Origin: Psychrilyobacter piezotolerans
Lineage (GTDB): Bacteria > Fusobacteriota > Fusobacteriia > Fusobacteriales > Fusobacteriaceae
NCBI RefSeq assembly: GCF_003391055.1
Contig: NZ_QUAJ01000014.1
Location: 26,970-90,969 of the forward strand
Direction of reading: 5' to 3'
Length of the DNA: 64,000 bases
Under the pieces are notes generated by a model. The model had not been told where the DNA came from and ran no database searches. It saw nothing but the letters and a program-made list of their open reading frames with translations. Shown here one piece after another: positions 9,504 through 17,290 of the stretch (its first letter is position 1; each line of letters begins with the position of its first letter). The position numbers and the translations under genes were made by a program.

Positions 9504-10526
9504 TTAATTCTCTTGAATATCGATGAGTTTTCCTGTCTCAAATGACTCCTTGCAGGCATAGGCTACAATTGTAGTTCTTGTCCCGTCATATACAGTTACC
9601 TCTGGTTTTCTTTTATTTATAATACAGTCTACAAATTCTTTTAATTCATCTACATATGCAGTTTCAAATCTTTCCAAGAAATCCTGAGAACATTCTTTTC
9701 TTACACCACTGGGATCCAAAACTTCCACTAAATTTTTCTGGGGTACATTGGCAATTCTTAATATTCCTTCAGTTCCAATGATTTCAGTCTCAACATTATA
9801 TCCGTGGGGAGCCGTTCTTCCGGCAAAAATAAATGCCATTGCATCATTTTTAAATTTTAAAAGTGCGGATACATTATCCCCGTCTTTATGTTTTCCAAAC
9901 TCATCATGCTTATAGCATCCGCCTATTCCCCATGTCTGGATGGGTTCGGAATCTAAAAGCCATCTGGAAAGATCTATATCATGTACTGCCATATCGATAA
10001 ATTGTCCCCCTGAATGGCCTGCATAGGCAATTGCTCCGGCTATTGCAGACTCTGGATCCTGGCTGTATCCTCTGAATAAAAATGGCTTCCCTATTTTCCC
10101 TTGGTCTATCATCTTTTTAGCATATACATATGAAGGATCATAACGTCTCATGAATCCCAGCATAAACACCTTATCTGGATGGTTTTCAATGGCCTTTTCC
10201 GCCCTTTTACACTCTTCCAATGTTGTTCCCAAAGGCTTTTCAGAAAAAACATGGAGCCCTGCCTCTAATGCTTTTTCAATCTGGTCACAGTGCAGATGTG
10301 ATGGGGAGCATAGGAACACAGCATCCAATTCATTGTTTTTAATCATCTCGTCAAAATCAGTATATCCATATGGAACACCCCATTTTGTTTTAATTTCTTC
10401 CACTCTTTCCTCTTCAATTGCACAAATAGCAGTTAATTCTGCTTCAGGAATTTTAAAAGCAATGTTTTCAGCATGTTGAATTCCAAGTCTTCCAAGACCC
10501 ACCATTCCAAACTTAATTTTCTTCAT
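9504..10526 (-). CDS. Gfo/Idh/MocA oxidoreductase, probable inositol dehydrogenase (IolX/IolG-like)
   Basis: NAD-dependent cyclitol dehydrogenase, 340 residues, first gene of the operon. It has GMVGLGRLG near the N-terminus, the SEKPLG motif with the catalytic lysine, and DMAVHDIDL carrying the Asp/His pair. It differs clearly from IolG at 1099-2109, so the operon has two cyclitol dehydrogenases. Acting on scyllo-inositol (IolX-like), or on another epimer that feeds the same ketone, is a reasonable inference; a second myo-inositol dehydrogenase is the alternative. The operator at 10555-10570 lies 28 bp upstream of its start codon. Confidence 0.82.
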   Translation of the reverse strand: MKKIKFGMVGLGRLGIQHAENIAFKIPEAELTAICAIEEERVEEIKTKWGVPYGYTDFDEMIKNNELDAVFLCSPSHLHCDQIEKALEAGLHVFSEKPLGTTLEECKRAEKAIENHPDKVFMLGFMRRYDPSYVYAKKMIDQGKIGKPFLFRGYSQDPESAIAGAIAYAGHSGGQFIDMAVHDIDLSRWLLDSEPIQTWGIGGCYKHDEFGKHKDGDNVSALLKFKNDAMAFIFAGRTAPHGYNVETEIIGTEGILRIANVPQKNLVEVLDPSGVRKECSQDFLERFETAYVDELKEFVDCIINKRKPEVTVYDGTRTTIVAYACKESFETGKLIDIQEN

Positions 10527-10554
10527 TATTCATCCTCCTAAAAGTTTTCCGATA

Positions 10555-10570
10555 TTTAAAACGTTTTAAA
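10555..10570. promoter_or_regulatory. LacI-family operator O1 (inositol operon side)
   Basis: A perfect 16-bp palindrome, TTTAAAACGTTTTAAA, with the central CG typical of LacI-family operators. It lies just downstream of the predicted -10 element of the minus-strand promoter and 28 bp before the start codon of the first operon gene, so binding should block initiation or early elongation. Confidence 0.8.
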
Positions 10571-10580
10571 AAAGTTTCTA

Positions 10581-10613
10581 ATAATAGATACTTCTTTTTT
10601 TTTTATTTGTCAA
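10581..10613 (-). promoter_or_regulatory. Predicted promoter of the inositol operon
   Basis: On the minus strand a consensus TTGACA (10613-10608) is followed by an A-tract and a TATCTATTAT stretch (10590-10581). The -35 is perfect; the -10 is imperfect or at non-standard spacing (TATCTA at 17 nt, TATTAT at 21 nt). The operator lies immediately downstream. Confidence 0.6.
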
Positions 10614-10761
10614 ACCTTTTTTATAACTTATTTAGAACAAAAATTCTATAAAATAAACAAAATATGCCTTAAAACTGTTATTTTTCCTAATTAAAATTAA
10701 ATTATAGAAATCTAAAATATTGTTTAAAGTTATTTTTTTTTACGGATTTTTATGTAATTGT

Positions 10762-10790
10762 TTGATATTTAAAACGTTTTAAGTTATAAT
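10762..10790 (+). promoter_or_regulatory. Promoter of the LacI-type regulator with operator in the spacer
   Basis: TTGATA (10762-10767), a 17-bp spacer, then TATAAT (10785-10790): a near-consensus sigma-70-type promoter. The second operator (10768-10783) fills the spacer almost exactly, so the regulator should repress its own gene by blocking polymerase. Confidence 0.85.
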
Positions 10791-10831
10791 TTAAAATAAG
10801 AATTTATCAATTGAAATTATCGGGAGAGTGC

Positions 10832-11809
10832 ATGATGGGAGTTACACTTAAAAATATTGCCAGCCAGCTGGGTTTGTCTTATACTACGGTATCCAGGGCT
10901 TTGAACGACCATAAAGAAATCAAGACTTCTACCAGAAAGCTGGTAAAAGAAACGGCTGATTCCATGGGGTATGTGCCTAATTCAATAGCCCAGGGATTGG
11001 TTATGAAAAAAACAAAAACTCTCGGGCTTATCCTTCCTGATATAACCGATGGCTTCATGGCAGAATTAGCAAGGGAGATTGAAATAGTTTCTAACCGTGC
11101 CGGGTATACAATATTTTTGTGTAACACCAACTGGAGTAAGGAACGGACAAGGGATTATGTAAAAAAATTAATAGAAAGAAGGGTAGATGGTATCATTATG
11201 ATCCCTACATCCAATGATATTAGTTTTTTAGAAACTGCTCTGAAATATGATACTAGAATTATATTTATAGGTTCAAGTTTGAAAAAAATAGAGGTTAAGT
11301 CCATCCAGGTAGACAACTACAAGGCGATAAAAATAGCCATCTTTCATCTTTTAGGGAAAAACAAAAGAAAAATTGCTTATCTCGGAGGGGGAAAGGAACT
11401 TTTTGCCAACGAGGAAAGATTTATGGCCTTTAAAAATATATTAACAGACAATAACCTGTTTGATCCTAAACTTGTAGCAAACTCACATGAAATTAGAAAG
11501 GATGGTTATCTGCTGGTAGAAGAACTCCTAAAGAAAAATATAAAATTTGATTCAATTATCGCTTTTAATGACATTATTGCAATGGGAGCCATAAAAAAAT
11601 TAAAGGAATTAAATATAAAAGTCCCGGAAGACGTAGCCGTTATCGGATTCGATGACAGTCCGATTTCTAAATTTTTAGGAGACGGGTTATCTACTATAAA
11701 ACAGCCCATCGAAGAAATGGCCAGATTAGCCTTCAATGAAGTTATAAAAAGTAAGGATAACAAGAGAATTTTATTAGATCCTATCTTCATTCATAGGAGC
11801 AGCTCATAG
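10832..11809 (+). CDS. LacI-family transcriptional regulator of inositol genes
   Basis: A DNA-binding helix-turn-helix occupies the N-terminus (TLKNIASQLGLSYTTVSRALN), followed by the hinge (YVPNSIAQGL) and a periplasmic-binding-protein-like sensor domain (LGLILPDITDGFMAELA, IIAFNDIIAMGAI, VIGFDDSPIS). ATG at 10832 or 10835 is chosen because GGGAGA lies 5-8 nt upstream; a TTG at 10811 is in frame but lacks a ribosome site. Divergence from the inositol operon and the two shared operators make it the likely local repressor, probably responding to an inositol-derived ligand. The ligand is inferred. Confidence 0.9.
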   Translation: MMGVTLKNIASQLGLSYTTVSRALNDHKEIKTSTRKLVKETADSMGYVPNSIAQGLVMKKTKTLGLILPDITDGFMAELAREIEIVSNRAGYTIFLCNTNWSKERTRDYVKKLIERRVDGIIMIPTSNDISFLETALKYDTRIIFIGSSLKKIEVKSIQVDNYKAIKIAIFHLLGKNKRKIAYLGGGKELFANEERFMAFKNILTDNNLFDPKLVANSHEIRKDGYLLVEELLKKNIKFDSIIAFNDIIAMGAIKKLKELNIKVPEDVAVIGFDDSPISKFLGDGLSTIKQPIEEMARLAFNEVIKSKDNKRILLDPIFIHRSSS

Positions 11810-11826
11810 CTGCTTCTTTTTTTATT
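11795..11826 (+). terminator. Intrinsic terminator of the LacI-type regulator gene
   Basis: A 10-bp stem with one G-U pair (11795-11804 with 11808-11817), followed by a U-rich run. The stop codon of the regulator lies inside the hairpin. Confidence 0.85.
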
Positions 11827-11861
11827 TATTTTTTCCTGGAATGAAAAAATAAATAAAAAAA
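11817..11861. repeat. 18-bp perfect AT inverted repeat between two converging terminators
   Basis: The U-tract of the upstream terminator (11817-11834) is the exact reverse complement of the A-tract serving the rplS terminator (11844-11861), with a 9-nt loop. Together with the flanking hairpins, this makes three stem-loops in a row at the convergent junction. Confidence 0.8.
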
Positions 11862-11882
11862 GCATCGAGTTTCCTCGATGCT
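11848..11882 (-). terminator. Intrinsic terminator of rplS
   Basis: A perfect 9-bp GC-containing stem (11861-11869 with 11874-11882, 4-nt loop), followed in the minus direction by a run of six or more T. It lies 13 nt after the rplS stop codon. Confidence 0.88.
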
Positions 11883-11895
11883 TTTAACATTATGA

Positions 11896-12246
11896 TTACT
11901 TTCTAAGTTCAGTGATTCTAGCTTTCTTACCAGATAATCCTCTAAGGTAGAATAATCTTGCTCTTCTAACTTTTCCGATTCTCTTAACTTCAATACTGTC
12001 GATCATTGGTGAGTTAATAGGTAATATTCTCTCTACTCCGTATCCTGCAGTTACTTTTCTGATTGTGAAAGTCTTAGCAACTCCTCCACCATTTACTCTG
12101 ATTACTACACCTTCGAAATGTTGGATTCTTTCTTTAGCTCCCTCTTTTACTTTTAAAGACACGTTTAAAGTATCTCCAGCTTTAAATTCAGGCATATCAG
12201 TTCTGATATAGTCTTTTTCTACTAACGCGATTAATCTCTCTTTCAT
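11896..12246 (-). CDS. rplS: Ribosomal protein bL19
   Basis: Component of the large ribosomal subunit at the interface with the small subunit. The 116 residues match the family length and carry its signature stretches: [44 protein letters not shown] and [10 protein letters not shown]. The start ATG at 12246 has a good AGGAGG site. It is monocistronic here, although bL19 is often found with trmD and rimM in other genomes; those genes are not next to it. It ends at a clear terminator. Confidence 0.97.
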   Translation of the reverse strand: MKERLIALVEKDYIRTDMPEFKAGDTLNVSLKVKEGAKERIQHFEGVVIRVNGGGVAKTFTIRKVTAGYGVERILPINSPMIDSIEVKRIGKVRRARLFYLRGLSGKKARITELRK

Positions 12247-12353
12247 TTTTGTTCCTCCTAAGTTCTAAGACATTCTTAATAACGCATATAGGTTACAGAG
12301 GAATATCCGATTTTTAACTTAATCATTTTACCATATCTGTTATTATCTGTCAA

Positions 12354-13229
12354 TCAGATTATAATTACTTTTTCCACTCCATTTTCTCCTGCAAGCTTAG
12401 ATAACCTTTCCATCACTTCATCTGCAGGACTTTCTATCTTTAGAAGTTCCCCTTCCAGAATCTCTTTTCTTACACCTATGGGTCTGTATTTTATGAGTTT
12501 GTAGATAATATCCCCTAATTGATTTTTTGAGTTGATCTCCCCTATGAGCCGGGATACCCTGTCCACAGTCTCTACATTATCCAGTAGTCCGGGTACAACT
12601 ACCGTCCTTACTTCATACAGTTTATCCAAACTTCCTAAAAACTCTATATTCTTTTTCACAAGAAGGTTATCCCTCCCTGTAAGATCCCTATGAGTTTTTT
12701 CGCCCCATCCTTTCATATCTACCATAAATTTATCTGTCATCCGGACAAATTCACTACAGATATCCTCCCTCAGATCCAGTGATCCATTGGTGTCTACAAA
12801 GGTGGTGAGTCCTAGTTTTTTAACCTCTTTAAATAATCCGGTTATGAATTCATAGTTCAGGGTAGCTTCGCCACCGCTTACGGTGATCCCCCGGATAAAT
12901 CCGCTGACTTTTTTTATCTCCTCTAAAAGTTCTTTTACACTATAATCCATGGTTTTAGGAGATGAATCTCTCATACAGATCTCTGTACACCTGCCACACT
13001 CTGTACAGGTTTTCTTATCCCAGCAGACCTTTGAACCTGCTGCCATACTCAATGCCCCTGCAGGACAACTCTCCACGCAAACTCCACAGGAATTACACCT
13101 GTTTATCGTCTCTGGATTGTGACAGTACAGGCAGTTATAGTTACACCCCTGAAAAAATATACTCATCCTATTTCCGGGACCGTCTACATTGGAAAACTTT
13201 ATTATCTTATTTATTTTTGCTCTTTTCAT
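12354..13229 (-). CDS. yjjW: Glycyl-radical enzyme activase, YjjW family
   Basis: Radical SAM protein that installs the glycyl radical on its partner, here almost certainly the YjjI-type enzyme encoded upstream in the same direction. The radical SAM cysteines lie at residues 29, 33 and 36 in GCNYNCLYCHNPE. A ferredoxin-like insert follows, with two four-cysteine sets (about 45, 48, 51, 55 and 75, 78, 81, 85) for extra 4Fe-4S clusters, as in many activases. The GGEATLN motif helps bind SAM. At 291 residues it has the normal length. It lies 348 bp downstream of yjjI, an unusually wide gap for such a pair; the gap holds repeats. Confidence 0.9.
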   Translation of the reverse strand: MKRAKINKIIKFSNVDGPGNRMSIFFQGCNYNCLYCHNPETINRCNSCGVCVESCPAGALSMAAGSKVCWDKKTCTECGRCTEICMRDSSPKTMDYSVKELLEEIKKVSGFIRGITVSGGEATLNYEFITGLFKEVKKLGLTTFVDTNGSLDLREDICSEFVRMTDKFMVDMKGWGEKTHRDLTGRDNLLVKKNIEFLGSLDKLYEVRTVVVPGLLDNVETVDRVSRLIGEINSKNQLGDIIYKLIKYRPIGVRKEILEGELLKIESPADEVMERLSKLAGENGVEKVIII

Positions 13230-13577
13230 GAACTCACTCTTCCCTTACTAAATTCTAAACCTTTTTTTGCCACCAAAGGTATACGAGTATTAAATTTCTT
13301 TATCATTTAATAAAGAAATTCAAATGTATCACTAATTATCCTCAATTCAATTTCATATTTTTTTGACACAGAGTTTCACAGAAAATGCTTTTGTTATAAT
13401 TCTTTTTCTAGACGTTATCCTACTCCTCAGTTAAGGAAAAAGATCATTCCAATACAGAGTTTCGCAGAGATTTAAATTAAAGTTTCACAGAGTTTTTATT
13501 TTTTCTCTGTGTGACTTTCTTTCCTCTCAGTGTATCTCTGTGACTAAGTCTTTTTACCCCTGTAACTAAGCAAATCA
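13230..13577. repeat. Intergenic region rich in degenerate CACAGAG/CTCTGTG words
   Basis: This 348-bp gap between yjjI and yjjW has no supportable gene. It contains repeated, partly inverted words: CACAGAG or CAGAG at about 13369-13376, 13455-13470 and 13484-13494, and their complements (CTCTGTGTG, ATCTCTGTGAC) at about 13503-13550. It also has a TTTGCCACC copy near 13264 that belongs to a family found elsewhere in the window. Confidence 0.7.
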
Positions 13578-15080
13578 TTATTTTTTCCTTAATTTTCTCT
13601 CCAAGACCCTTCCGTTATCTCTGGCACCTTTTCCTAGGACAGTGGTATCTCTCAAGACTACCTTTCCTTCATCTAATTTTTCCATTTCGGATTTTTTCAC
13701 CAGATACCCTGTGACTCTCACTACATCACAGTCATTGCCGTACATGGAAAAAAACCTGAGCCCCATGTTAAATCCTCCATTTATTATATCCAGGATTGCA
13801 TGGGGATTCTTTTTATAGGTCTCGTCGAAGGAATAGATGTCTCCTATCCCGCTGGCAAAATATTTATGAAATGGAGAAGCCTGTACTATATGTTCAAATA
13901 TCTCCGGTTCCTCACCGATTGGAATCCTGCATCCCGGGCTTTCTCCTGCATCGGTTTCAATACCTACCTGGGAATGCAGAAGATGTTTTTTCTCTTCATT
14001 TTCAAAATATTTACACCTGTGATCCTTTAGTATTTTTGTAAGAGCTTTTACTATATCTTCCCCTAATTCATTGGCTGTGTCATTACTTCCAAATCTTCCG
14101 GACTTTCCTTCCAGTTCCATAAGGTGATTTACACACTCAGCCAGTCCGACCAGCCCGAAGAGTCCTGTAAATTTTTCCTTATGCAGAAATCCTTCTGCTA
14201 CCAGGAAATTCACTTTGAAAAATACCGACTCCTCCAATATAAATCTGATCCTTTCATCTATGTATCCCAGCATCTCATGGGCTGCTTTTGGCAAAACTCT
14301 CCCCATAAAATCAGCACGATCAGCAGCTTTTTTAGCTAATTTCCCCAATCTTACCCTTACCAGGGTATGGGCTCCTCCCCCTACTTCCAGACCATTGTAA
14401 CAGCTCACTATCCCATATTCATTCCCGCCAAAATCCTCTTTGTACATACTGTCTTTGGCAAAACTAGGCTTTGCCGTAACCAAAGCTGTATTTATAGATT
14501 CAATGGCTAACCTGTCGGAAGTTTCTTCACTGTATTTTAATGTCAGATTAGGAGTAGGTAATTCCAACTCCCTCATGGCTTTTAATATGAGCATCCCGGC
14601 TTTAGTTTCCCGGGGTCCTATATTAGCATGACAAAATGAATCTGTGATAGTTGTGTCTATATGTTTTAAAAATAATTTTATGGCTCTATAGCATTCATTT
14701 TCATTTTCATCTGTCACGAATTTTTCCAGGAGATAATCTATATTTCCTATATATACCGGCATAGTCGTTATGGACGGTACATGTTTATAAAACATCAATA
14801 GATTATTTACAGCTTCCCAAATATCTGCAGGAGGAGTAATATTCAGGAACTCACACCCATCTTTAATAAATTTATCATAATCGGGCAGGATATATCTCGG
14901 TCTGTAGGGTGCATTCCCCTCAAATAGGTCGCATATAATTCCCTCTTCCCTGTATTCCTTTACATAATCTGTCATCTCCAGCACATCTAAGCTGTTTTCA
15001 GCAGCACGGGCTAATCCCAATACCCTCTGTTCAAAGGTAATATTTGTATCTTTTATAATATTTAATATCGTTTCTTTCAT
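13578..15080 (-). CDS. yjjI: Glycyl-radical enzyme, YjjI family (substrate unknown)
   Basis: A 500-residue member of the short YjjI branch of glycyl-radical enzymes. The C-terminal radical loop reads RVTGY (residues 455-459, radical glycine 458). A candidate active-site cysteine is Cys227 in IVSCYNGLEVGGGAH. The protein is shorter than pyruvate formate-lyase (about 760 residues), and the reaction of this branch is not established. Its activase is encoded downstream. The start ATG at 15080 has a GGAG site. The 5' leader contains one copy of a roughly 80-bp repeat also found upstream of metQ. Oxygen-sensitive, hence consistent with an anaerobe. Confidence 0.88.
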   Translation of the reverse strand: MKETILNIIKDTNITFEQRVLGLARAAENSLDVLEMTDYVKEYREEGIICDLFEGNAPYRPRYILPDYDKFIKDGCEFLNITPPADIWEAVNNLLMFYKHVPSITTMPVYIGNIDYLLEKFVTDENENECYRAIKLFLKHIDTTITDSFCHANIGPRETKAGMLILKAMRELELPTPNLTLKYSEETSDRLAIESINTALVTAKPSFAKDSMYKEDFGGNEYGIVSCYNGLEVGGGAHTLVRVRLGKLAKKAADRADFMGRVLPKAAHEMLGYIDERIRFILEESVFFKVNFLVAEGFLHKEKFTGLFGLVGLAECVNHLMELEGKSGRFGSNDTANELGEDIVKALTKILKDHRCKYFENEEKKHLLHSQVGIETDAGESPGCRIPIGEEPEIFEHIVQASPFHKYFASGIGDIYSFDETYKKNPHAILDIINGGFNMGLRFFSMYGNDCDVVRVTGYLVKKSEMEKLDEGKVVLRDTTVLGKGARDNGRVLERKLRKK

Positions 15081-15110
15081 CTTTATACTCCTTGTCGCCT
15101 GTAGCGAAAC

Positions 15111-15190
15111 TGTAAGGATAATTCATAAATTACCCTTGATATATTCAAAACATTTTCTTCTTGTCACGAATTTACACAGATTATCACAAA
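15111..15190 (-). repeat. About 80-bp dispersed repeat, copy 1 (5' leader of yjjI)
   Basis: Read on the minus strand, this segment aligns with 23705-23784 on the plus strand. The shared parts are a TAATT(C/T)ATGAATTA palindromic core, a TTTTGAATATAT stretch, and a degenerate (C/G)TGTAAATT(C/A)GTG(A/G)CA(A) end. Both copies lie directly upstream of the ribosome site of a gene, in the same orientation relative to it. Confidence 0.75.
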
Positions 15191-15231
15191 TAAATTCTAG
15201 CTTAAACTGGCTAAAGTTCTATCTAATTATA

Positions 15232-16956
15232 TCATACAAATCCATGAAACTCAGAGTTATACAATTTTTCATATTTTCCCTTTTTCCCAATGAGTTCTTC
15301 ATGGGTCCCCTCTTCCTGGATCCCGTCTTTATCCAGATAGATTATATTATCTGAATTCTTTATGGTGGTCAGCCTGTGAGCTATGGTAAGGGTAGTTCTC
15401 CCCTCTGATAATTTAGCCAGGGAATCCTGGATATATTTTTCCGTCTGATTATCAAGGGCACTGGTAGCTTCATCCAATATTAAAATCTTTGGATTTTTCA
15501 AAAATATCCTGGCGATGGATATCCTTTGTTTTTGTCCCCCGGATAATTTTACTCCCCTTTCTCCTACCAGGGTATTCATTCCATCGGGTAATTCATTTAT
15601 AAATTCCAGTGCATTAGCCATGGATGCCGCTCTCTCTATCTCATTTTCAGTGGCATCAATTTTTCCTAAACCGATATTATCTCCTATACTTCCATGAAAT
15701 AAATATACATCCTGCTGAACAATCCCTATATTTTTCCGGAGGGAATTCTGGGTTATTCCTTTGACATCCACACCATCTATGGTGATCTTTCCTCTGCTTA
15801 CGTCATAAAACCTGGGGAGGAGACTGCAGATTGTAGATTTCCCGGCCCCGCTGGGACCAACTAAAGCTACCTTCTCACCGGCTTTTATCTCTAAATTGAA
15901 ATTTTTTAAAATTACCTCTCCATCATTGTATGAAAAATCTACCGATTTAAACTCCAGGTTCCCGGAAATATCTTCCAAATCTTCAGCTCCTTTACCATCC
16001 TTTATGTCGGGATCGATAGCCATGACTTCACAGAACCTTTCATAACCTACGGTTCCCTGCTGGTACATCTCCAAAAAAGATATCATTCTTTTTATAGGAT
16101 CTAAAAACCTGTTTACAAAGAGTAAAAATGCAATCAATATACCGATTGTCATCTGCCCTTTCATCACCATGATTCCGCCTAAAACTAAGATTATAATCTG
16201 TATTCCGCCGGAAAATAATCCCGTTGCACTGGTCAATATACTTATGGGTTCAAATGCTTTCATGAGACTGTCGGCTACATTTTTATTATGCCTGTCGAAT
16301 TTTTTCGAGCTCGTTTTCTCATTTCCAAATGCTTTTACAACTCTGATCCCTGCTATACTGTCCTCCAGGTGGGAATTGACCTCTGCCGAGACCACCCTGT
16401 AATCTTTAAAGGCACACTTCATCTTTTTATTTTCTTTTATGACAAAATAAATATAAAAAGGCAGGATCATAAATACTACCAGGGTAAGTGTAACATTTAA
16501 ATTTATCATCAGGATAAAGGATCCTATGAAGGTAACAACTATTATAAATAAGTCCTCAGGACCATGATGTGCCAGTTCAGAAAGGATCTCCAGATCTCCC
16601 ATAACTCTGGACATTATAGTCCCCGTTTTAGCATTATCATAGTAAGACAGGGATAATTTCTGCAGGTGAGTAAATAGTTTATTTCTCATATCATACCTTA
16701 TATTTATCCCCATCTGATGACCGTAATAGGTCACTATATAGGCCAGAACAGCCCTTATCCCCTGCAGTACCACCAAGATGGAGATCAAAATCATAAAAAA
16801 TTTATAATTCTTATTTGGCAGCTCCACGTCTATTATCCTCTGGGTAAATACCGGGAATGCCAGGTCTATCATTGCCATAAAAAATGCACTTGTAAAATCC
16901 AAGATAAATAATTTTTTATGAGGTTTAAAATGTTCAAAAATATCCGTTAATTTCAT
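15232..16956 (-). CDS. ABC exporter, MsbA/multidrug type (fused TMD-NBD half transporter)
   Basis: A 574-residue half-transporter: six-helix exporter domain (residues 1 to about 320), then a nucleotide-binding domain with Walker A GPSGAGKST, signature KLSGGQKQRISIAR, Walker B ILILDEATSALD and the H-loop IAHRLTT. It probably works as a homodimer moving lipids or drugs out of the cell; the substrate cannot be read from sequence. ATG at 16956 follows AGGAGG. Just upstream lies a remnant matching its own last 16 codons, which implies a former tandem paralogue and perhaps a former heterodimeric pair. Confidence 0.9.
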   Translation of the reverse strand: MKLTDIFEHFKPHKKLFILDFTSAFFMAMIDLAFPVFTQRIIDVELPNKNYKFFMILISILVVLQGIRAVLAYIVTYYGHQMGINIRYDMRNKLFTHLQKLSLSYYDNAKTGTIMSRVMGDLEILSELAHHGPEDLFIIVVTFIGSFILMINLNVTLTLVVFMILPFYIYFVIKENKKMKCAFKDYRVVSAEVNSHLEDSIAGIRVVKAFGNEKTSSKKFDRHNKNVADSLMKAFEPISILTSATGLFSGGIQIIILVLGGIMVMKGQMTIGILIAFLLFVNRFLDPIKRMISFLEMYQQGTVGYERFCEVMAIDPDIKDGKGAEDLEDISGNLEFKSVDFSYNDGEVILKNFNLEIKAGEKVALVGPSGAGKSTICSLLPRFYDVSRGKITIDGVDVKGITQNSLRKNIGIVQQDVYLFHGSIGDNIGLGKIDATENEIERAASMANALEFINELPDGMNTLVGERGVKLSGGQKQRISIARIFLKNPKILILDEATSALDNQTEKYIQDSLAKLSEGRTTLTIAHRLTTIKNSDNIIYLDKDGIQEEGTHEELIGKKGKYEKLYNSEFHGFV

Positions 16957-16998
16957 TCTTCCTCCTGCTTATACTTTCTTCGTGATCAAGGTTTTATG

Positions 16999-17059
16999 TA
17001 ATTATATCATACGAATCCATAAAATTCAGAGTTATAGAATTTTTCATATTTTCCCTTTT
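16999..17059 (-). pseudogene. Remnant of a second ABC exporter gene (last ~16 codons)
   Basis: This 61-bp stretch matches 15224-15284, the 3' end of the neighbouring exporter gene and its flank, at 57 of 61 positions. Read on the minus strand it encodes KGKYEKFYNSEFYGFV followed by a stop, against KGKYEKLYNSEFHGFV in the intact gene. Nothing upstream continues the frame as an exporter. It is best read as the tail of a tandem paralogue whose body was lost, possibly when the adjacent defence island arrived. Confidence 0.75.
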
Positions 17060-17072
17060 CATAATAAATTAA

Positions 17073-17107
17073 TTTTGATATTCATGAAATCGCCATCAGA
17101 AGGAAGA
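17073..17107 (+). repeat. Short dispersed repeat (ATATTC...CCATC.GAAGGAAG), copy 1
   Basis: Aligns with 42091-42130: both read TTTGAT, ATATTCRTRRAATC, SCCATCMGAAGGAAGA with few differences. Here it lies between the exporter remnant and the end of the defence operon. Function unknown. Confidence 0.55.
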
Positions 17108-17109
17108 AA

Positions 17110-17141
17110 AGACCTAGTAAAATTAATTACTAAGTCTTTTT
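17110..17141. terminator. Probable terminator at the end of the defence operon
   Basis: An 11-bp stem with one mismatch (17110-17120 with 17127-17137). The U-run is short in the minus direction (TTTTCTT) and five T in the plus direction, so it may act both ways. It lies just after the small basic protein gene. Confidence 0.6.
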
Positions 17142-17145
17142 CTTT

Positions 17146-17265
17146 CTATTTAGATGTCGATCTTCTATGTGGTTTAACTTTTGTCCCATCTTTTTTTGTA
17201 TACCCATCAACAGGAACTATTTTTTTCTGTTGTTTCCCAGAAGTTGAACTTTTTGTCTTAGCCAT
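17146..17265 (-). CDS. Small basic protein of 39 residues, last gene of the defence operon
   Basis: An open frame of 39 codons plus stop, starting at ATG 17265 and preceded by a strong CGGAGGT ribosome site 8 nt upstream, 25 nt after the effector gene. It is rich in Lys, Ser and Thr. The N-terminal half looks disordered; the C-terminal half contains VDGYTKKDGTKVKPHRRS, a repeated aromatic-Thr-x-x-Asp-Gly-Thr pattern that resembles short basic proteins of unknown function elsewhere (recalled, not searched). No catalytic motif or membrane segment. The good ribosome site, operon position and following terminator argue that it is real; whether it belongs to the CBASS function is unknown. Confidence 0.7.
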   Translation of the reverse strand: MAKTKSSTSGKQQKKIVPVDGYTKKDGTKVKPHRRSTSK

Positions 17266-17290
17266 AATAATTACCTCCGTTATACTTTTA

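Larger units (their letters stand above)
10527..10831. promoter_or_regulatory. Divergent control region of the inositol operon and its LacI-type regulator
   Basis: A 305-bp AT-rich intergenic region holding promoters for both directions and two copies of the same operator. The 19-bp string GATATTTAAAACGTTTTAA occurs identically at 10551-10569 and 10764-10782, about 213 bp apart. One copy lies at each promoter, which would allow repression of both transcripts and possibly looping between the sites. Confidence 0.85.
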
